Origin: Adiantum capillus-veneris
Lineage: Eukaryota; Streptophyta; Polypodiopsida; Polypodiales; Pteridaceae
Direction of reading: 5' to 3'
Assembly: GCA_014529385.2 (NCBI GenBank)
Contig: CM043958.1
Span: 88,865,025-88,929,024, forward strand
Length of the DNA stretch: 64,000 nt
The position numbers and the translations under genes were made by a program. Below are positions 35,499-47,302 of the stretch, in pieces. Position 1 is the first letter of the stretch; each line of letters starts with the position of its first letter. The notes beneath the pieces were generated by a model. The model made no database searches and had not been told where the DNA came from. It saw nothing but the letters and a program-made list of their open reading frames with translations.

Positions 35499-36063
35499 TG
35501 TAACAGACTTGGACACTCCAAGTCAAGAATCAACCGCGACAGCACCAAATAACCACTTCAAAACAATTCACAGATCACAATAGATTTGCACTGGCCTGGC
35601 GGAGTTCCGTGCCTAGAGATATTGGCCCCAAAGACTGGCGCCCCTTTCGGTATTTCTTTTTATATTAATCAATCATCAAAGTACAAGAGAGCGGTTAGGG
35701 TTTCACTCTCAGACTCTGCGTCCAAATGCCCTTGAGAAGTGAGGCCCTTACCACTAATTTAAAGGTTACAAGGGATGCCCAAAAGCAGAGCCCCAAAAGC
35801 TTCAAATCAAAAGCAATTGCTCTCTCTCTCTCACAGAGAGTCAAAACATGAAAGCAAAAGCATTCTCTCTCTCTCTTTCTCATTTAAGTAGAGAAAAAGC
35901 GAAATTTGCGTCGCTCATTATTTTCCTTTTTTTTTTTTTAATAATCCGCCTCTGCGATTTTCGGAATTTAGGGTTTCTGGCAAAAATTAGGGTTTGCAGG
36001 AATTTTAGGGTTTCTAGCAGAAATTAGGGTTTCTGCTGTCCGCCACGTCATCACTTTGTGACA
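35499..36063 (-). repeat. 3' LTR of element C
   Basis: It is 565 bp, TGTCACAAAGTGATG to CTGTTACA on the minus strand. It contains several TTAGGG motifs on the plus strand, CT runs, and the promoter-like block (35637-35659) just downstream of AATATAAAAAG on the minus strand. Confidence 0.95.
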
Positions 36064-36102
36064 TACCCCCCTCTTGAAAGCATTGTAATCGACCGCGATT
36101 AC
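36064..36102 (-). promoter_or_regulatory. Polypurine tract and stem-loop of element C
   Basis: On the minus strand GTAATCG-CGGT-CGATTAC (36102-36085) is followed by CTTTCAAGAGGGGGGTA next to the LTR. The stem is identical in element E. Confidence 0.85.
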
Positions 36103-36668
36103 GCCTGCAAAACCGACAAAAGCCATAAACCGTCTTAGCAGACACTGACTGTTAGTACCTACGTACTAGGAACGTACATCTAGCACATGTACAAAATCGA
36201 CAGTCACATCACACGACATCACAGGACATCACCAGACATCACAGGACATCACATGACATTCAACATTCATTCGGATCTTAGACCATGATTTATCGGCAAT
36301 GTAGGTAGCAATCACATCTAGGTCCAATTGGGACCTCAACGATGTCCGATTGACTAACCCCTATTGCAACCATGTCTATACGAGATCAATCAGACCAAAA
36401 TGCTGCAGTCATTTCGGCTATCAGTTCATGCACTCACAAGAAGTCAAGAACAAATCAGTATCATAATCAGGAATTCCATTTCATAAAGTCATCCAGCAGA
36501 ATACTGTCAGCTCTCAGTATCCCTGAAGCTCAAAGAGACATCAGTGACTTTAGTATCAAAATCGAGGCATCTGTTGACAAGGGAGCGGAGTGACTCCCCT
36601 CTTGTGCATCCCAATGCACAAGATCTCCGGCCAAGCTGAATTCTGGGTTCCGTTTGGAGTAGACTATG
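36103..36668 (-). other. 3'UTR of element C with ACATCACAGG repeats
   Basis: This is non-coding. On the plus strand GACATCACA(G/C/T) units of about ten bases repeat five or six times at 36204-36259, and the same array is found in element E at 61229-61286. The open frame at 36372-36593 on the plus strand is antisense to the element and has a near copy in E; it is probably not a gene. Confidence 0.7.
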
Positions 36669-39257
36669 CTAAACCAAAACATCGAGGTAAAGTTTCACAA
36701 TCCGAGGAGTATCTGCTAGGTCCTCCTCCTCCATCCACTTCGCATCAAATGCAGGAAAGTTCTTGAACTTAACCAAGAACCGCCTTCGGACTTTACCTTT
36801 CTTCGTATCATTATGTGCCAAAATCTGTTCAGGAACAAGGATCTCCTCGTTTTCTTCCACTTTGGGTTGCTCATCAGGCTCCCCATCATCAGGCACATCA
36901 CCCTTAACAGGTTTCAAGAGACTCACATGCAATGCATTGTGAATCCTCCAAGTATTTGGCAGTTTCAATCGGAAGGAGACATCATTTATCTTGTCAGTAA
37001 TCTGGAAAGGTCCGTAGTATCACATACTAAGCTTTGGAAAAAGCCTCTCCTTTCCCTTTTTCTTTCTTAGGCGTGCCTTCTCAAAAGTAAGAGCACCCAA
37101 TCATCCTCCTTCAGTTTCCAGTCGCGACGATGGCGATCCGCTGCCTTTTTCTGTCGTTCTTGAGACTCCTGCAAAGTCTCGCGAACCTTGGCAAAAGCCG
37201 TATCCAAATCTCGCGAATATTCATCCGCTTCAAATATCTAATCTTTCGTGCTCAGGAAGGATGGAACCTTCGCAGCAGTTTCAACAATCTCACATGGCGT
37301 CTTCCCTGTCGAAGAGTGTATCGTGTTATTGTAGGCAAATTCCACCAAAGGTAAGTTCTTTTCCCATTGAGTCTTCTAATGCGAGATACAAGACTTCAAT
37401 AAATCTAAAATCACTGAATTGGCAATCTCAAATTGCCCGTCAGTCTGCAAGTGGAACGATGACGAGAACTGCAACCGCGTGCCAATGTTCTCCCAAATTG
37501 CCTTCCAAAACAAACTCATAAATCTGGGGTCTCTGTCGGAGACAATCGTCTCAGGCGTGCCATGTAATCGGAAAATCATCGTGATTATTCTGTATTCTCG
37601 GGAGATTAAAAAAAATGAAATCCATTTCAATATTTTCCCAGGGGCGGGTGGGTATGGGTAAAGGCTGTAACAATCCCTGTGCCTTATGCCTGTCAAACTT
37701 GACCTTCTGGCATACCAAGCAACTGCGCACAAACTCTTCCACATCCTTCTTCAGTCTCCGCCAAAAGAAATCTCTCTCTACCCCTTTCATGGTGGTAGCA
37801 ATGCCGCGGTGACCCGTAAAAGGTGGACAGTGGCAATCAGTCATAACCTTTTCCCTCAACGGCTGTGTAACGCACAACATAGTCTTTTTCATCAAGTAGC
37901 CTTCCCGAAGGGAGTATCCAGCTACTGTCTCCCCATCCCGTATCCGTGTGAAAATATCTGCAAAATCTGTATTCGTGGCACACTGATCGACCGTATCCTC
38001 GAAGCTTCTATGATGTATCGCGGAAATAGCCAGAACCAACGGTTTTCGAGACAAAGCATCTGCCACCACATTCTTCTGTCCCTGCACATGGACAATCTGG
38101 AAGTGGAACTGTGACAAGATGTTCGCCCACCGCATCTGTTTTTCCGAAAGCTGCTTTTGTGACAAGAAGTAGCGCAAACTCTGATGGTCTGTAAAGAGAG
38201 TAAAATCCGCTCCGAGTAGGTAATGCCGCCACTGAGTAAGAGCGTGGATAACCGCCAAAAGCTCTTTCTAATAGATCTGTGCTGTCATCTCCGGCCTAGA
38301 GAACAAATGGCTCTCGTAAGCTATGACATGGCCTTCTTGCATCAAGACCGCACCCAGACTACGACCACAAGCATCACAAAATACTTCAAATGACTTCTGC
38401 AAGTCCGGCAAAGTCAAATCTGGTCCTGTAGTGAATTTCTCTTTCAATGTCCGAAAGGCAGTCACCTCTGTGGGTCCCCACGAAAAAGGTACTCCTTTCT
38501 GTGTCAAGGTATGCAAAGGGGAAGCAACCTCTGCAAACTTTCGTATGAACCCCCTGTAGTACGAACATAGTCCCAAGAAGCTTCTAACTTCATGGACATT
38601 CCTCAAATCGGGCCAATCACGGATAGTCTCTATCTTGGCCGGGTTCATTTGCACTCCTGCTGTTGACACAATGTGTCCCAAAAAATGTATCTCTGGTAGG
38701 AAAAATTCACTTTTCTTAGCATTAATCACTAATGTGTGATCTCGTAATGCCTGAAAGACTTGAAGCAGATGATCTCTGTGTTCTGCCTCATTCTTGGAGA
38801 AAACAATGATGTTGTCAAAGAAAGTGCCAACAAATAGCCTGTACTCTCGAAAAATCCTATCCATCATCCGGTTAAATGTCGCAGGAGCATTGGTTAAGCC
38901 AAAAGGCATCACCAAAAACTCAAATAACCCAAAAGTCGTCCGAAAATCTGTCTTGTAGACATCTCCTGGCGCTATCCTGATCTGATGATATCCACTCTTC
39001 AAGTCAATCCTGCTAAAGCACGAGGATCCCTGTAACCTGTCGAGTATATCATCGATCCTAGGAATCGGAAATCTGTTCTTGATGGTGATTTCGTTGAGAG
39101 TGCTATAATCGATGCACATTCTCCAAGATCCGTCTTTCTTCAAAACCAACAACACTGGAGAGCAATACGGTGAAGTACTAGGCTGGACAAGACCCTTTTC
39201 CAAGGGGTCTTTCACTGAGTTCATAATCTTTTCATTCTGTACTCAACTCACACGATA
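36669..39257 (-). pseudogene. Element C pol: RT, RNase H, integrase, chromodomain
   Basis: RT begins near 39250 and reads EKGLVQPSTSPYCSPVLLV, then MCIDYSTLNEITIKNRFP, RIDLKSGYHQIRI and MPFGLTNAPATFNRMMD. The catalytic segment is FFDNIIVFS: Asn replaces the second Asp of FFDD. A TAG at 38268-38270 interrupts RNase H before KELLAVIHAL. TDHQSLRYF, VVADALSRKP and the zinc finger (FTGHRGIATTMKG, CLVCQKVKF) follow. The integrase keeps MDFIF but loses about 40 residues before TPETIVSDRDPRF, then has a frameshift; HLQTDGQFE is present. Another frame holds the chromodomain ([16 protein letters not shown]), ending at 36669. Integrase C-terminal linker at 36970-37375 is scattered over frames. Confidence 0.93.
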
Positions 39258-39839
39258 AGGTGGCCGATTCGGTGGCGTGCTTCCAGATATCAGATTTCAG
39301 GCCCTCTCAAAAGCAATCGGCATGAGCGTGGAGAAAAAAAATCTTGGCGTTCTTTTCTTCAGGTCAAAAGATATTCAACCTTTATCCATCGTTCAGTTCT
39401 CCCAAAAGAATGAGTAAGAAAACTGAAGTTCATCAAGTACAATCTCTAAGCCCTTCATTTATCAAAGTCGCTTTCTCTGCCCGGTAGTCAACCACGGCGT
39501 AGTTCTTGTGGTACCAAGGGATCCCGAGTAGAACGTCACTCGCGTGCCTTGAACACCCCTGTCATTGCAAACGAAGTTTGCCAATGCTCGGTGTAATGGC
39601 AACATCCCATCCGGGTGCCAGTTGAACTACCTCCGCCTGTGGCGTCAGTCTGTCGGGCGTAGTTCCAAATCGAGCCGCCAATTTCAAGTGAAAAGAAGTT
39701 GACCTTCAAAAGAGCTTCCTGATCCTTCACTTTGCCTCGAAAGCGGCAAAGTTTGTACTTTCATTCATTAGATTCGGTGCAGGTCCCACGCCATGTGGTA
39801 CCAGTTCTGCTTTTCTATCTGCCTTTCCTGCCACGTTCC
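39258..39839 (-). pseudogene. Rearranged protease region of element C
   Basis: Between gag and RT a protease would be expected. On the minus strand only fragments are readable in changing frames, such as LAPGWMLPLHRALANF with a later DVLLGIPWYHKN-like remnant, and no D-S/T-G active site is intact. Many stops are present. It is called protease by position only. Confidence 0.5.
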
Positions 39840-41373
39840 TCAGCTGCGCTTGATTGAACTCTCAGGCCTGTCGTCGTCTTTATCACTCTGTTCTTTTTGC
39901 GCCTTTTTAGGGCACTTCGCGGAGATATGTCCATGTTCCCCGCATCCAAAGCACTTCCCCTCTCTGATGAAGCGAGCTCTCTCCTCAGGAGTAAGCTTGG
40001 GTCGTGCATCCTTTTTCTCTTGATTGCCCTTTTTCTTTCTACTTTCATTCCCAGAAGTCTGTTCGGCTCGTTGTGTCATGGCCTCATCTGTGGGGTAGGT
40101 CAGACTGCCAGAGTGAATGGCAAAGCCTCGCTTCGCATGACTCATCAACTCCTGAACAGAAGCTGACTTCTGTTCGAAGCAGTGATTTCGGATCTCTATA
40201 GGTAGACCCAAGGTAAACCGCTCAATCTGTTCTCTGAACGAGATCTTCTTGAATGAAGAGGCGGGTAGAAAAGAGTTCCAGAATCTTTCACAATAAGCAT
40301 TGATTGTATCTTTCTTGGTCATCCGAAGATGGTTCCAAGCACCTCGTACATCTCGTTCATATTCTTGCGTCAACCAAGAAGAAATAAAAAGCTTCTTAAA
40401 TTTCAGCCATTTAACTCGCGCACTCTTGTTAAAAGAAGCGTGGACCACCAAGTACGAGCATTCCCCTTAAGGTAATAGGTAGCTCTCTGAATCTTGGAGT
40501 GCTCTGAATAGCGTCCTTCCGCGAAAGCGATGTCAAACTGCTGAATAAAAGACAAAGCCTTCGAAGCATCTGAGTATCCTGAAAAGTATCAAACTTGATC
40601 GAGTGGCCACCTTCCTTAAACTCTCGGACTTTCTTGCTTTTTTCTTCGAGAAAGTCATACTGGTTGGCTTTGTAAAAATTCTTCTTGTTCGCATAAAACT
40701 TTCCGTCATCGGAATCTGAGTTGTCTGTAGACGAGTCCTCAGAAGAACTGTCAGTCTCTGGGCGAGATGTAGCCTTCTTCTTGACCTTTCCGAAGCTTTG
40801 TTTCTTGCTTCGCTTTTTACCTTTTCTGTCTTCTTCGCTCGAATCTGAAGAGCTAGAAGAACTGTCAGAAGAAGAAGAAGAAGAACTGGGTACTCCTTCA
40901 AATCGAACACGCTTCTTCCGTTTCTTTGCCTTGTCAAATGTCAACCGACGACCCAAATATCCCGGGAAGTCAGTGCCTTTCTTTTGCTTTTTGCCGTGCT
41001 TTTTGTCTTTCTTTTGCACGTCGAAAAGCTGAGCAATCCGTGCATCAACCACGTTCTCCAGTTCCTTCTCCGTATATTTCTTGGAGGCAGAAGGTTTCTT
41101 GAGAGTGGGTTTCGGGAGTGGTGTTGTGGTTCTCTGCCACTCCATCTGTACCTCTTTCAAAGAGGTCTGGTTCATATATTTTGCCATCTTCGGGTCCTTG
41201 GCAAAATTGAGTATCATCTTTGTTGCATCGCCAATCAATTGACGACGCTCCATCTCTCTTTGCTCCGCCTGAGTAGGCCGAGGCGGGCCATACTCTCTGT
41301 TTGAATCTTCGTTGTGATCCCAGCCCGCATCTCCAGATGCAGAGGGAGTCGACTGATCATTGCTTGAAGCCAT
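39840..41373 (-). pseudogene. Element C gag
   Basis: The start is ATG 41373 (MASSNDQSTPSASGDAG), shared with element D (ATG 59549). The N-terminal half is Lys-rich with a long Ser/Asp/Glu tract (about 40890-40720), typical of a disordered acidic segment. Near 40560 the frame shifts inside the capsid domain (KFDTFQ), and capsid sequence continues in other frames to 40451, where a second frame runs to 39840. That frame has FKKLFISSWLTQEYERDVRG, LPIEIRNHCFEQK and a CFGCGEHGHISAKC zinc knuckle for RNA binding. Two frameshifts separate the halves. Confidence 0.9.
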
Positions 41374-41431
41374 AGGTGCCGCGGAAAAAAATTTCGGGGA
41401 TCGGATTTCCCGTTGAAGAGAAATCGGCCGT

Positions 41432-41443
41432 GCTCTGATACGA
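41432..41443 (-). promoter_or_regulatory. Primer binding site of element C
   Basis: Minus strand TCGTATCAGAGC, one mismatch from the tRNA-iMet site, lies one base inside the 5' LTR. Confidence 0.88.
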
Positions 41444-41444
41444 C

Positions 41445-42002
41445 TGTAACAGACTTGGACACTCCAAGTCAAGAATCAACCGCGACAACACCAAATAACC
41501 ACTTCAAAACAATTCACAGATCACAATAGATTTGCACTGGCCCGGCGGAGTTCCGTGCCTAGAGATATTGGCCCCAAAGACTCTCGCCCCTTTCGGTATT
41601 TCTTTTTATATTAATCAATCATCAAAGTACAAGAGAGCGGTTAGGGTTTCACTCTCAGACTCTGCGTCCAGATGCCCTTGAGAAGTGAGGCCCTTACCAC
41701 TAATTTAAAGGTTACAAGGGATGCCCAAAAGCAGAGCCCCAAAAGCTTCAAATCAAGCAATTGCTCTCTCTCTCACAGAGAGTCAAAACATGAAAGCAAA
41801 AGCATTCTCTCTCTCTTTCTCATTTAAGTAGAGAAAAAGCGAAATTTGCGTCGCTCATTATTTTCCATTTTTTTTTTTAATAATCCGCCTCCGCGATTTC
41901 CGGAATTTAGGGTTTCTGGCAAAAATTAGGGTTTGCAGGAATTTTAGGGTTTCTGTCAGAAATTAGGGTTTCTGCTGTCCGCCACGTCATCACTTTGTGA
42001 CA
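41445..42002 (-). repeat. 5' LTR of element C
   Basis: It is 558 bp and a close match of 35499-36063. The promoter-like block at 41583-41605 has GG changed to TC at its GGCGCC end. Confidence 0.95.
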
Positions 42003-42832
42003 GTCACTCAGTAGAGTAAGGTCAGCTATCAACACCCCCAAAATCTTAGAGAGAAATCAGTTGACTCTATTCTCTTCTGGGCAATCTATAGCATGCATTC
42101 TCTACTCTCTTCTCTAGCATGCATTACACCATACAGTTTCACAATCAGCCAATCATCTCATCCTCATTAGAACTCTTGATATTCCGATGCAAGATTCGGT
42201 AGCTCCAGAAGAAACTAAGATGGAAATAAGTGCAGTACAGCTTGAAAGCATGGTTCTTTTCCCTTTGAGCATTTGTTGAAAGCATTGAATCTTGGCAGGC
42301 GTGTGAAGAATCTTCTTATCACATGTGCTGCTGTGTTATTTTCAAGAAAAGATGGAGGTTGCAGAGCTAGCTGCAAGATCTTCATAAATCGGCGTCTGTG
42401 TTTAGAGATCGGTGTCATGAACGCGGTCTTGTATACATCTCCAAGAGCGATCCTAATTTGATGATAGCCACTTTTTATCATCGATCTTGGGTATAGGAGA
42501 CTTGTTCTTGATGGTAATCTTATTGAGAGCCGTGTAATCGATACACATCCTCCACCAAGATTTGCCTTTCTTCAGAACAACAATATCGGAGAACAAAAGG
42601 TGAGGTATTGTGTTGAATCAACCAGTGGTTATCTTTTTCGGTACCAACTTCTTGGATTTCTTCTTTCCTTTTGATGCTTCTTTCTTTGCAATTTTGGTTG
42701 CTAGCTTATCCGAGGCATAAGTCAACGATCGTGACTGCATCAGAAAACTGCCCAGAGCATGCTCAATAAGTCGTTGGATACTTGAAGATTTCTGCTTCAG
42801 ACAGTATCATTGGATTGCTTTGCATAGACCGC
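42003..42832 (-). pseudogene. Internal remnants of element H (gag tail and RT)
   Basis: On the minus strand 42832-42640 reads LLEHALGSFLMQSRSLTYAS and a Lys-rich tail, resembling the gag of element C (LMSHAKRGFAIHSGSLTYPT). The stretch 42640-42390 gives RT pieces (WWRMCIDYTALNKITIKN, then KSGYHQIRIALGDVYKTAF) separated by a deletion. The rest, to the GTCAC site at 42003, is non-coding. The piece joins the H 3'UTR at 35498 once element C is removed. Everything between gag and mid-RT is lost. Confidence 0.78.
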
Positions 42833-44126
42833 TGTCACCAGGAGGTGTATTTTTCCTGTTGCCTTCCGTAAATAAGTACTAGATATTTTTATTTATTTTA
42901 TTTTTACTTGTTTTCCCCGGAACCCTTGAAAAGGTGCAAGTGGACATTGTATGGCCAGTGTGAAACGGCTGCAGCCGAATAGGTTTCTCACAGTGGGAGT
43001 CTGGGTCGGTCAGTCTGGGACTGGTCGGGCCAGTTAGCACTGAATTCTGATGAGTATGGAAGCCTATGTGCGCCAAATGAAGTCTTGGCCACTCGGAAAG
43101 TCACTTATAACTTTATAAGTCAGTGGGAACTAGAAAATTAACTCAAAAGGGGCAAACTGGACACATGACGGCTTCTAGGGAGTTTGCTACTTCCAGCTGA
43201 AGAGGGGGCGCCCAATTTGAGAGAGGAGGCTGATTTTTGATCATAAGTGAGCTACAGTGTGTGTGTGAGTAGTGGGTGCAGGTCTACAGCTTTAATGGAA
43301 AGCTTGCCTTCTCCTCTGTCTCATGTAGCGCGATGATTTGCTCTCGTGCATTTCTCTCTCCCTTTTGGCACATATGGTAATGCCCCACTAGTTGGGCTAC
43401 TCAGATGAACATGTGCAGTTATGGGGGTTTATGCGCGTTTGCCAAGGCAAGAGCCTTCTAAACAGGAACCGGATTAGCTAATTGCTAATCCCCCACAGGT
43501 ATGCACAGTTCCATCGCAAAAGATTGCGAGTTCGGAGAGTTTTCTCGCGTGAAAACTTGTCCAATTCACAGGGGAACTGTCCCATTGCGTGCGGGAGCCC
43601 TTGGGACACGTGTAGGTGTGTTCGCTCCGCTAAAAACGATCCGAAACAGCGAATTACAGCCTGCTGTGTTTTTCTGCAGGTTTAGGGTTTCGCACCTAAA
43701 TTGCAAGGGAACCCCGGGGGAGCCTCGTGAGAGCCTTGGGATGCGTGTACAGGCTTTTGGGCACCCGGCAATGAAAAACAGGGAATTACAGCCCGCTGAA
43801 TTTCTGTGACAGCTCACTAGAAAGCTTCCAGATAGCGAGGGAATCCGTCCTAAACAGGTGCTTTTGACCTACAGGGGTTTTTGCGTCGTCATGCTGCCAA
43901 AATCAGGTCGAAAACCTGCATTTTCAGCCCTCGCCAGGTTTGGACAGCTTTGTGAAAGCTTGTGCTAAGTGGTCGGATCGTCTACCTTAATTTGAATAAA
44001 GAAATACCGAAAGGGGCGCCAGTCTTTGGGGCCTAGAGGGTGTCGGTCTCGTGTGCGCAGTGACATTCTAGTCGCTGCACGCAACTGTGTTCTCTTCCCT
44101 TCTCAGTGCTCTGTGTAAAGTTAACA
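42833..44126 (+). repeat. 5' LTR of Ty3 element F
   Basis: The borders TGTCACCAGG to GTTAACA were set by alignment with the inverted copy at 54446-55752 (1294 vs 1307 bp). It contains the promoter-like block at 43998-44020 after TTTGAATA, and shares with LTR A the string CTTTAATGGAAAGCTT near 43290. The GGATTAGCTA ... GCTAATCCCCCACAGGTA segment is the best conserved stretch between F and G. Confidence 0.75.
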
Positions 44127-44257
44127 GGTAATTGAAATAGTACCGCCCTCTATGTTGTACATGCCGGTTATATGGTTCCATCGACGGGAGAGTCACTTTT
44201 TCTTCAAAGAGTGCAGCGTGGATTGTTGTGGGTGAAAGCAACACAGAGCTTGTCGTT

Positions 44258-45790
44258 ATGGTAGAGAAGAGAGACCAAGTACCTGAAGAGGGATCTTCCT
44301 CACATGGCACGGAGAAAGTTCCTTCAACTCTTCAAGAAGAGGACAGGTTGTTTAGAACTCAACTGCGTTGCTGCATGGACATGTTTCAGCAGTTGGCTAA
44401 CAACCCAAGGATGCAGGAGTTCTTATAGGCTCCGACACAGGGTTTTCAGCCTCCTACACAGGGCATGACTGAGCCGTTGCAGGAAAAGGAGATTTCCAAT
44501 GCGCAGAGGACTCATGATGCTCGAGGGAAAGCCCATGTGGTTGAGCAACTAGCGGTGTCCAATGATCCAAAGCAGCTTGCTTTAGCTGGACAGGAACCGT
44601 TTGTGAATGGTCAAGGGAGTAATGAACACGCTATGCGTCAGACCCTTCCATTACCTAATACTTATCTTGGTTATTTTGGAGGTGGTTCAGTGTTTCAAGC
44701 TATGGCTGGACCTTCCACAGGTTATATGCCAGGGAATGTGTTCGGCACAATGCAAACAGGCATGGGTAACCCTATGTACGCGAACATGGGTGTCCAACCA
44801 GGTTTTCAGGGTGCCTACGGCCAGTTTCGAGTGCCTGGAACACAATTTGGTATGGCTGGTTTTTCGCAGCCATACGTACAAAATGTAGATATGACAGGTA
44901 AAACAGTTGATGTGAGTGCTGGAATGAACAATCATGGAGCACCAATGTTACAGGCACCTGTTTATGATAATGTGGCTCCTTTGAGTCAGCTGAAGGATTA
45001 CAAGGAAGGTGGGCAGGGAGTGAAGTTTGAAACTTTCAGAGGAACTGAGGATCAATTGAAGGCTTTGACCTTCATACAACAGTTCGATGCAACTTATGCT
45101 GGAGGAAACTTCACGGAATCTTCAAAGATACGCAAGGTTGCCACTTTCTTGAAAGGGAATGCGCTTCAATGGTGGACCGCATTGTTGAACCAGGGTCCAA
45201 TTCAAACAGCTTTTTGCGCTTGCATGGTTGACGAACACTTTTGAAGTGGATGTGATGACAGAATGGCACGAGTTGAATACTAAACAGTGTGCGAATCTAG
45301 AAGAGTACAATAAACAGTTTGGGCCGCACTGTTGCCAGTCACCTCTTACAGGTTTGTGCCATTGTCAGAACAAATTGAGAAGTACTGTTGCGGATTGCCC
45401 AAGAAAATCAGGGACTATTGCACAAAGACTACTGTCATGAATATGTTTCAGTTGATAGAGAATGCAAGAGTGGCCAGCAATCTATCGAAGGGAGATTCCG
45501 ATGGATTTAATAACCACAAGAAAAGGTCCCAGGGCAAACAATTTTCAGCCAAGGGCAATGTTGCAGCAAAGCCTTCTGAGCCTCCCACAAAGAAGCCCTC
45601 CACTGAAGAAGGTGATACGTCCAAGAAGTAGTCTAAGTCTTCTTCGGGACGAGGACAAGGACAAAAAAGGCATTTTTCTTGCAAAACTTTTGAAGAACGG
45701 AAAGCTCTTAGGGAGGCCAAGAAATGCTATATTTGTGAACAGGAAGGACATTTTGCAAATGAATGCCCACTGAAGAAGTCACAGGACAAG
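44258..45790 (+). pseudogene. Element F gag
   Basis: The chosen start is ATG 44258 (MVEKRDQVPEEGSSSHG), the first ATG in frame after the leader. An amber codon at 44426-44428 is the only stop before 45240. The middle is Gly/Met/Gln-rich (PMYANMGVQPGFQGAYGQF). Capsid motifs are VKFETFRGTEDQLKALTFIQ and GNALQWWTALL. A frameshift near 45200 and another near 45330 move the frame. After IRDYCTKTTVMNMFQLIENA and a stop at 45629-45631 the frame stays open through a [14 protein letters not shown] zinc knuckle (45725-45766). The protein would be the capsid and RNA-binding part. Confidence 0.9.
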
Positions 45791-47212
45791 GATGACAAGT
45801 CAGACCATAAAGGGAAGAAGCCAAAGCCAAGTGCAAGACTTGTTCCAGATTTGGTTGGAGACCAGCCAAACACAGATGCCACGGAGCTGTGCAGAGCTTG
45901 GGGCAAAGTTAGAGACCAGACAGTGCTCGTTTTCTTTGATCCAGGAGCCCGTGCAAGTTTCATATCACCAGAATTGGCATCAAAGTTGGGCATTCGTGCA
46001 GAGGAGATGGGTATGACAGGGGAAGTAGGTTTGGCATGCCCAGGTCATTCAGAGCCCGTTACTCCCATTTTGGGGAAGCTTCGTCTGCACATTCAGAGCT
46101 ATGTGGATGCGGAAGAATTTCATATTATGCTACTTGAGGGCTGTGATGTGTTAATGGGTATCCCATGGTGTTACAGGTTGCATGCTATGGTGGATACTTA
46201 CAACAAAAAGATTACCCTTGTACATAGAGGAAAGACTCATGTCCTTGATGTAAAGCTTAAAGGCAAGTCTGTTCCAGTTGTTTCTGCTTCTGCTATTTCA
46301 TCTGTAATAAAGAATCATCTTTCTGCGTACTTGATCTTTCCAAAAGAAGTACCTCAAGTTGTATCTAATTTGTCTACCTTAGATAAAGACAGGTCAACTT
46401 TTTTGAGTGGTTTCAGTGATTGTTTTTCTGACTCTTTGCCAGGGGAGTTACCTCCTGAGAGACCTGAGGATCATACCATAGATCTTGTGCCAGGTTCTAG
46501 TCCACCGAATAGACCACCATACAGGGGTAGTGCAGCCCAGCAGAAAGAGATTATAAGTCAGGTCAACGAGCTTTTAGAGAAGGGGCTGATTCAGCCCAGT
46601 TCATCCCCTTTTTGTTCGCCTGTACTTTTAGTGCAGAAGAAGGATGGTTCATGGCGCATGTGCATTGACTATCGCGCCTTGAATAAGAATACTATCAAGA
46701 ACAGGTTCCCATACCGAGGATAGATGACATTCTTGATCGGCTTGAGGGAGCGTCATTGTTTACAAGAATAGACCTAAAGAGTGGGTATCATCAGATACGC
46801 ATTAGGCCAGAAGATGTCCATAAGACTGCGTTCAGGACAACATTTGGTCTCTATGAGTTTCTTGTTATGCCATTTGGTCTCACCAATGCTCTTGCCACGT
46901 TTAATAGAATGATGGACATAATTTTTAGACCACATAGAAACTTTGTGGGTACCTTCTTTGATGACATGATTGTCTATTCGAAGTCTGAAGAGGAGCATAG
47001 GGATCACTTGACTGCAGTTTTCAACGAGTTACGTAAGAACAGGCTACTCATTAATCTGAAGAAGAGTGAATTCTTTTTGCAAGAAATTCACTTGGGCACA
47101 TTGTTTCAAAGGATGGGGCACGCATGGATCCCGCTAAAGTGGAAGCAATTAGGTCATGGCCAGACTTGAAGTCCGTACATGACATTCGAAGCTTTCTAGG
47201 CTTATGTTATAG
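45791..47212 (+). pseudogene. Element F protease and RT, truncated
   Basis: This is in frame with the zinc knuckle. The protease reads [20 protein letters not shown] with [16 protein letters not shown] stands where D-S/T-G is usual, as in element B. RT follows ([52 protein letters not shown]). A small deletion near 46705 shifts the frame; then RIDLKSGYHQIRI, MPFGLTNALATFNRMM and an intact TFFDDMIVYS catalytic motif. Another shift near 47095 precedes MDPAKVEAIRSWPDL and SFLGLC, where Ty3 sequence stops at 47212 and copia begins. RNase H, integrase and a 3' LTR are missing. Confidence 0.93.
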
Positions 47213-47302
47213 TCTTGTACGCTTTGTGCTATATAGCACAGGTTGTTCTCGCTCCGTTTCTCCTATTTTCGGGCAGTTTTCACATCAGGTGCATCATTTA
47301 CA

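Larger units (their letters stand above)
35499..42002 (-). mobile_element. Ty3/gypsy chromovirus C, 6504 bp, nearly complete
   Basis: LTRs at 35499-36063 (3') and 41445-42002 (5') differ by about nine substitutions plus small indels by eye. GTCAC flanks both sides (35494-35498, 42003-42007). PBS, gag, RT, RNase H, integrase, chromodomain, stem-loop and PPT follow in order on the minus strand. It is inserted in element H. It is the youngest-looking autonomous-type element here, yet it carries gag frameshifts, a rearranged protease region, a stop in RNase H, an integrase deletion and an altered RT catalytic motif, so it cannot move by itself. Confidence 0.95.

Noticed and set aside
36372-36593. 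Plus-strand open frame conserved between C and E (also 61399-61620)
   Set aside because: It lies antisense in the 3'UTR of sister elements; similarity is explained by common descent of the UTR and no codon-level constraint is visible.
44426-44428. TAG stops as evidence of CHG-methylation-driven CAG-to-TAG decay
   Set aside because: The stop at 44426 and at 45629 could fit, but the stop at 38268 came from GAG by comparison with element E and the one at 791 probably from GAA, so no consistent C-to-T pattern is supported.
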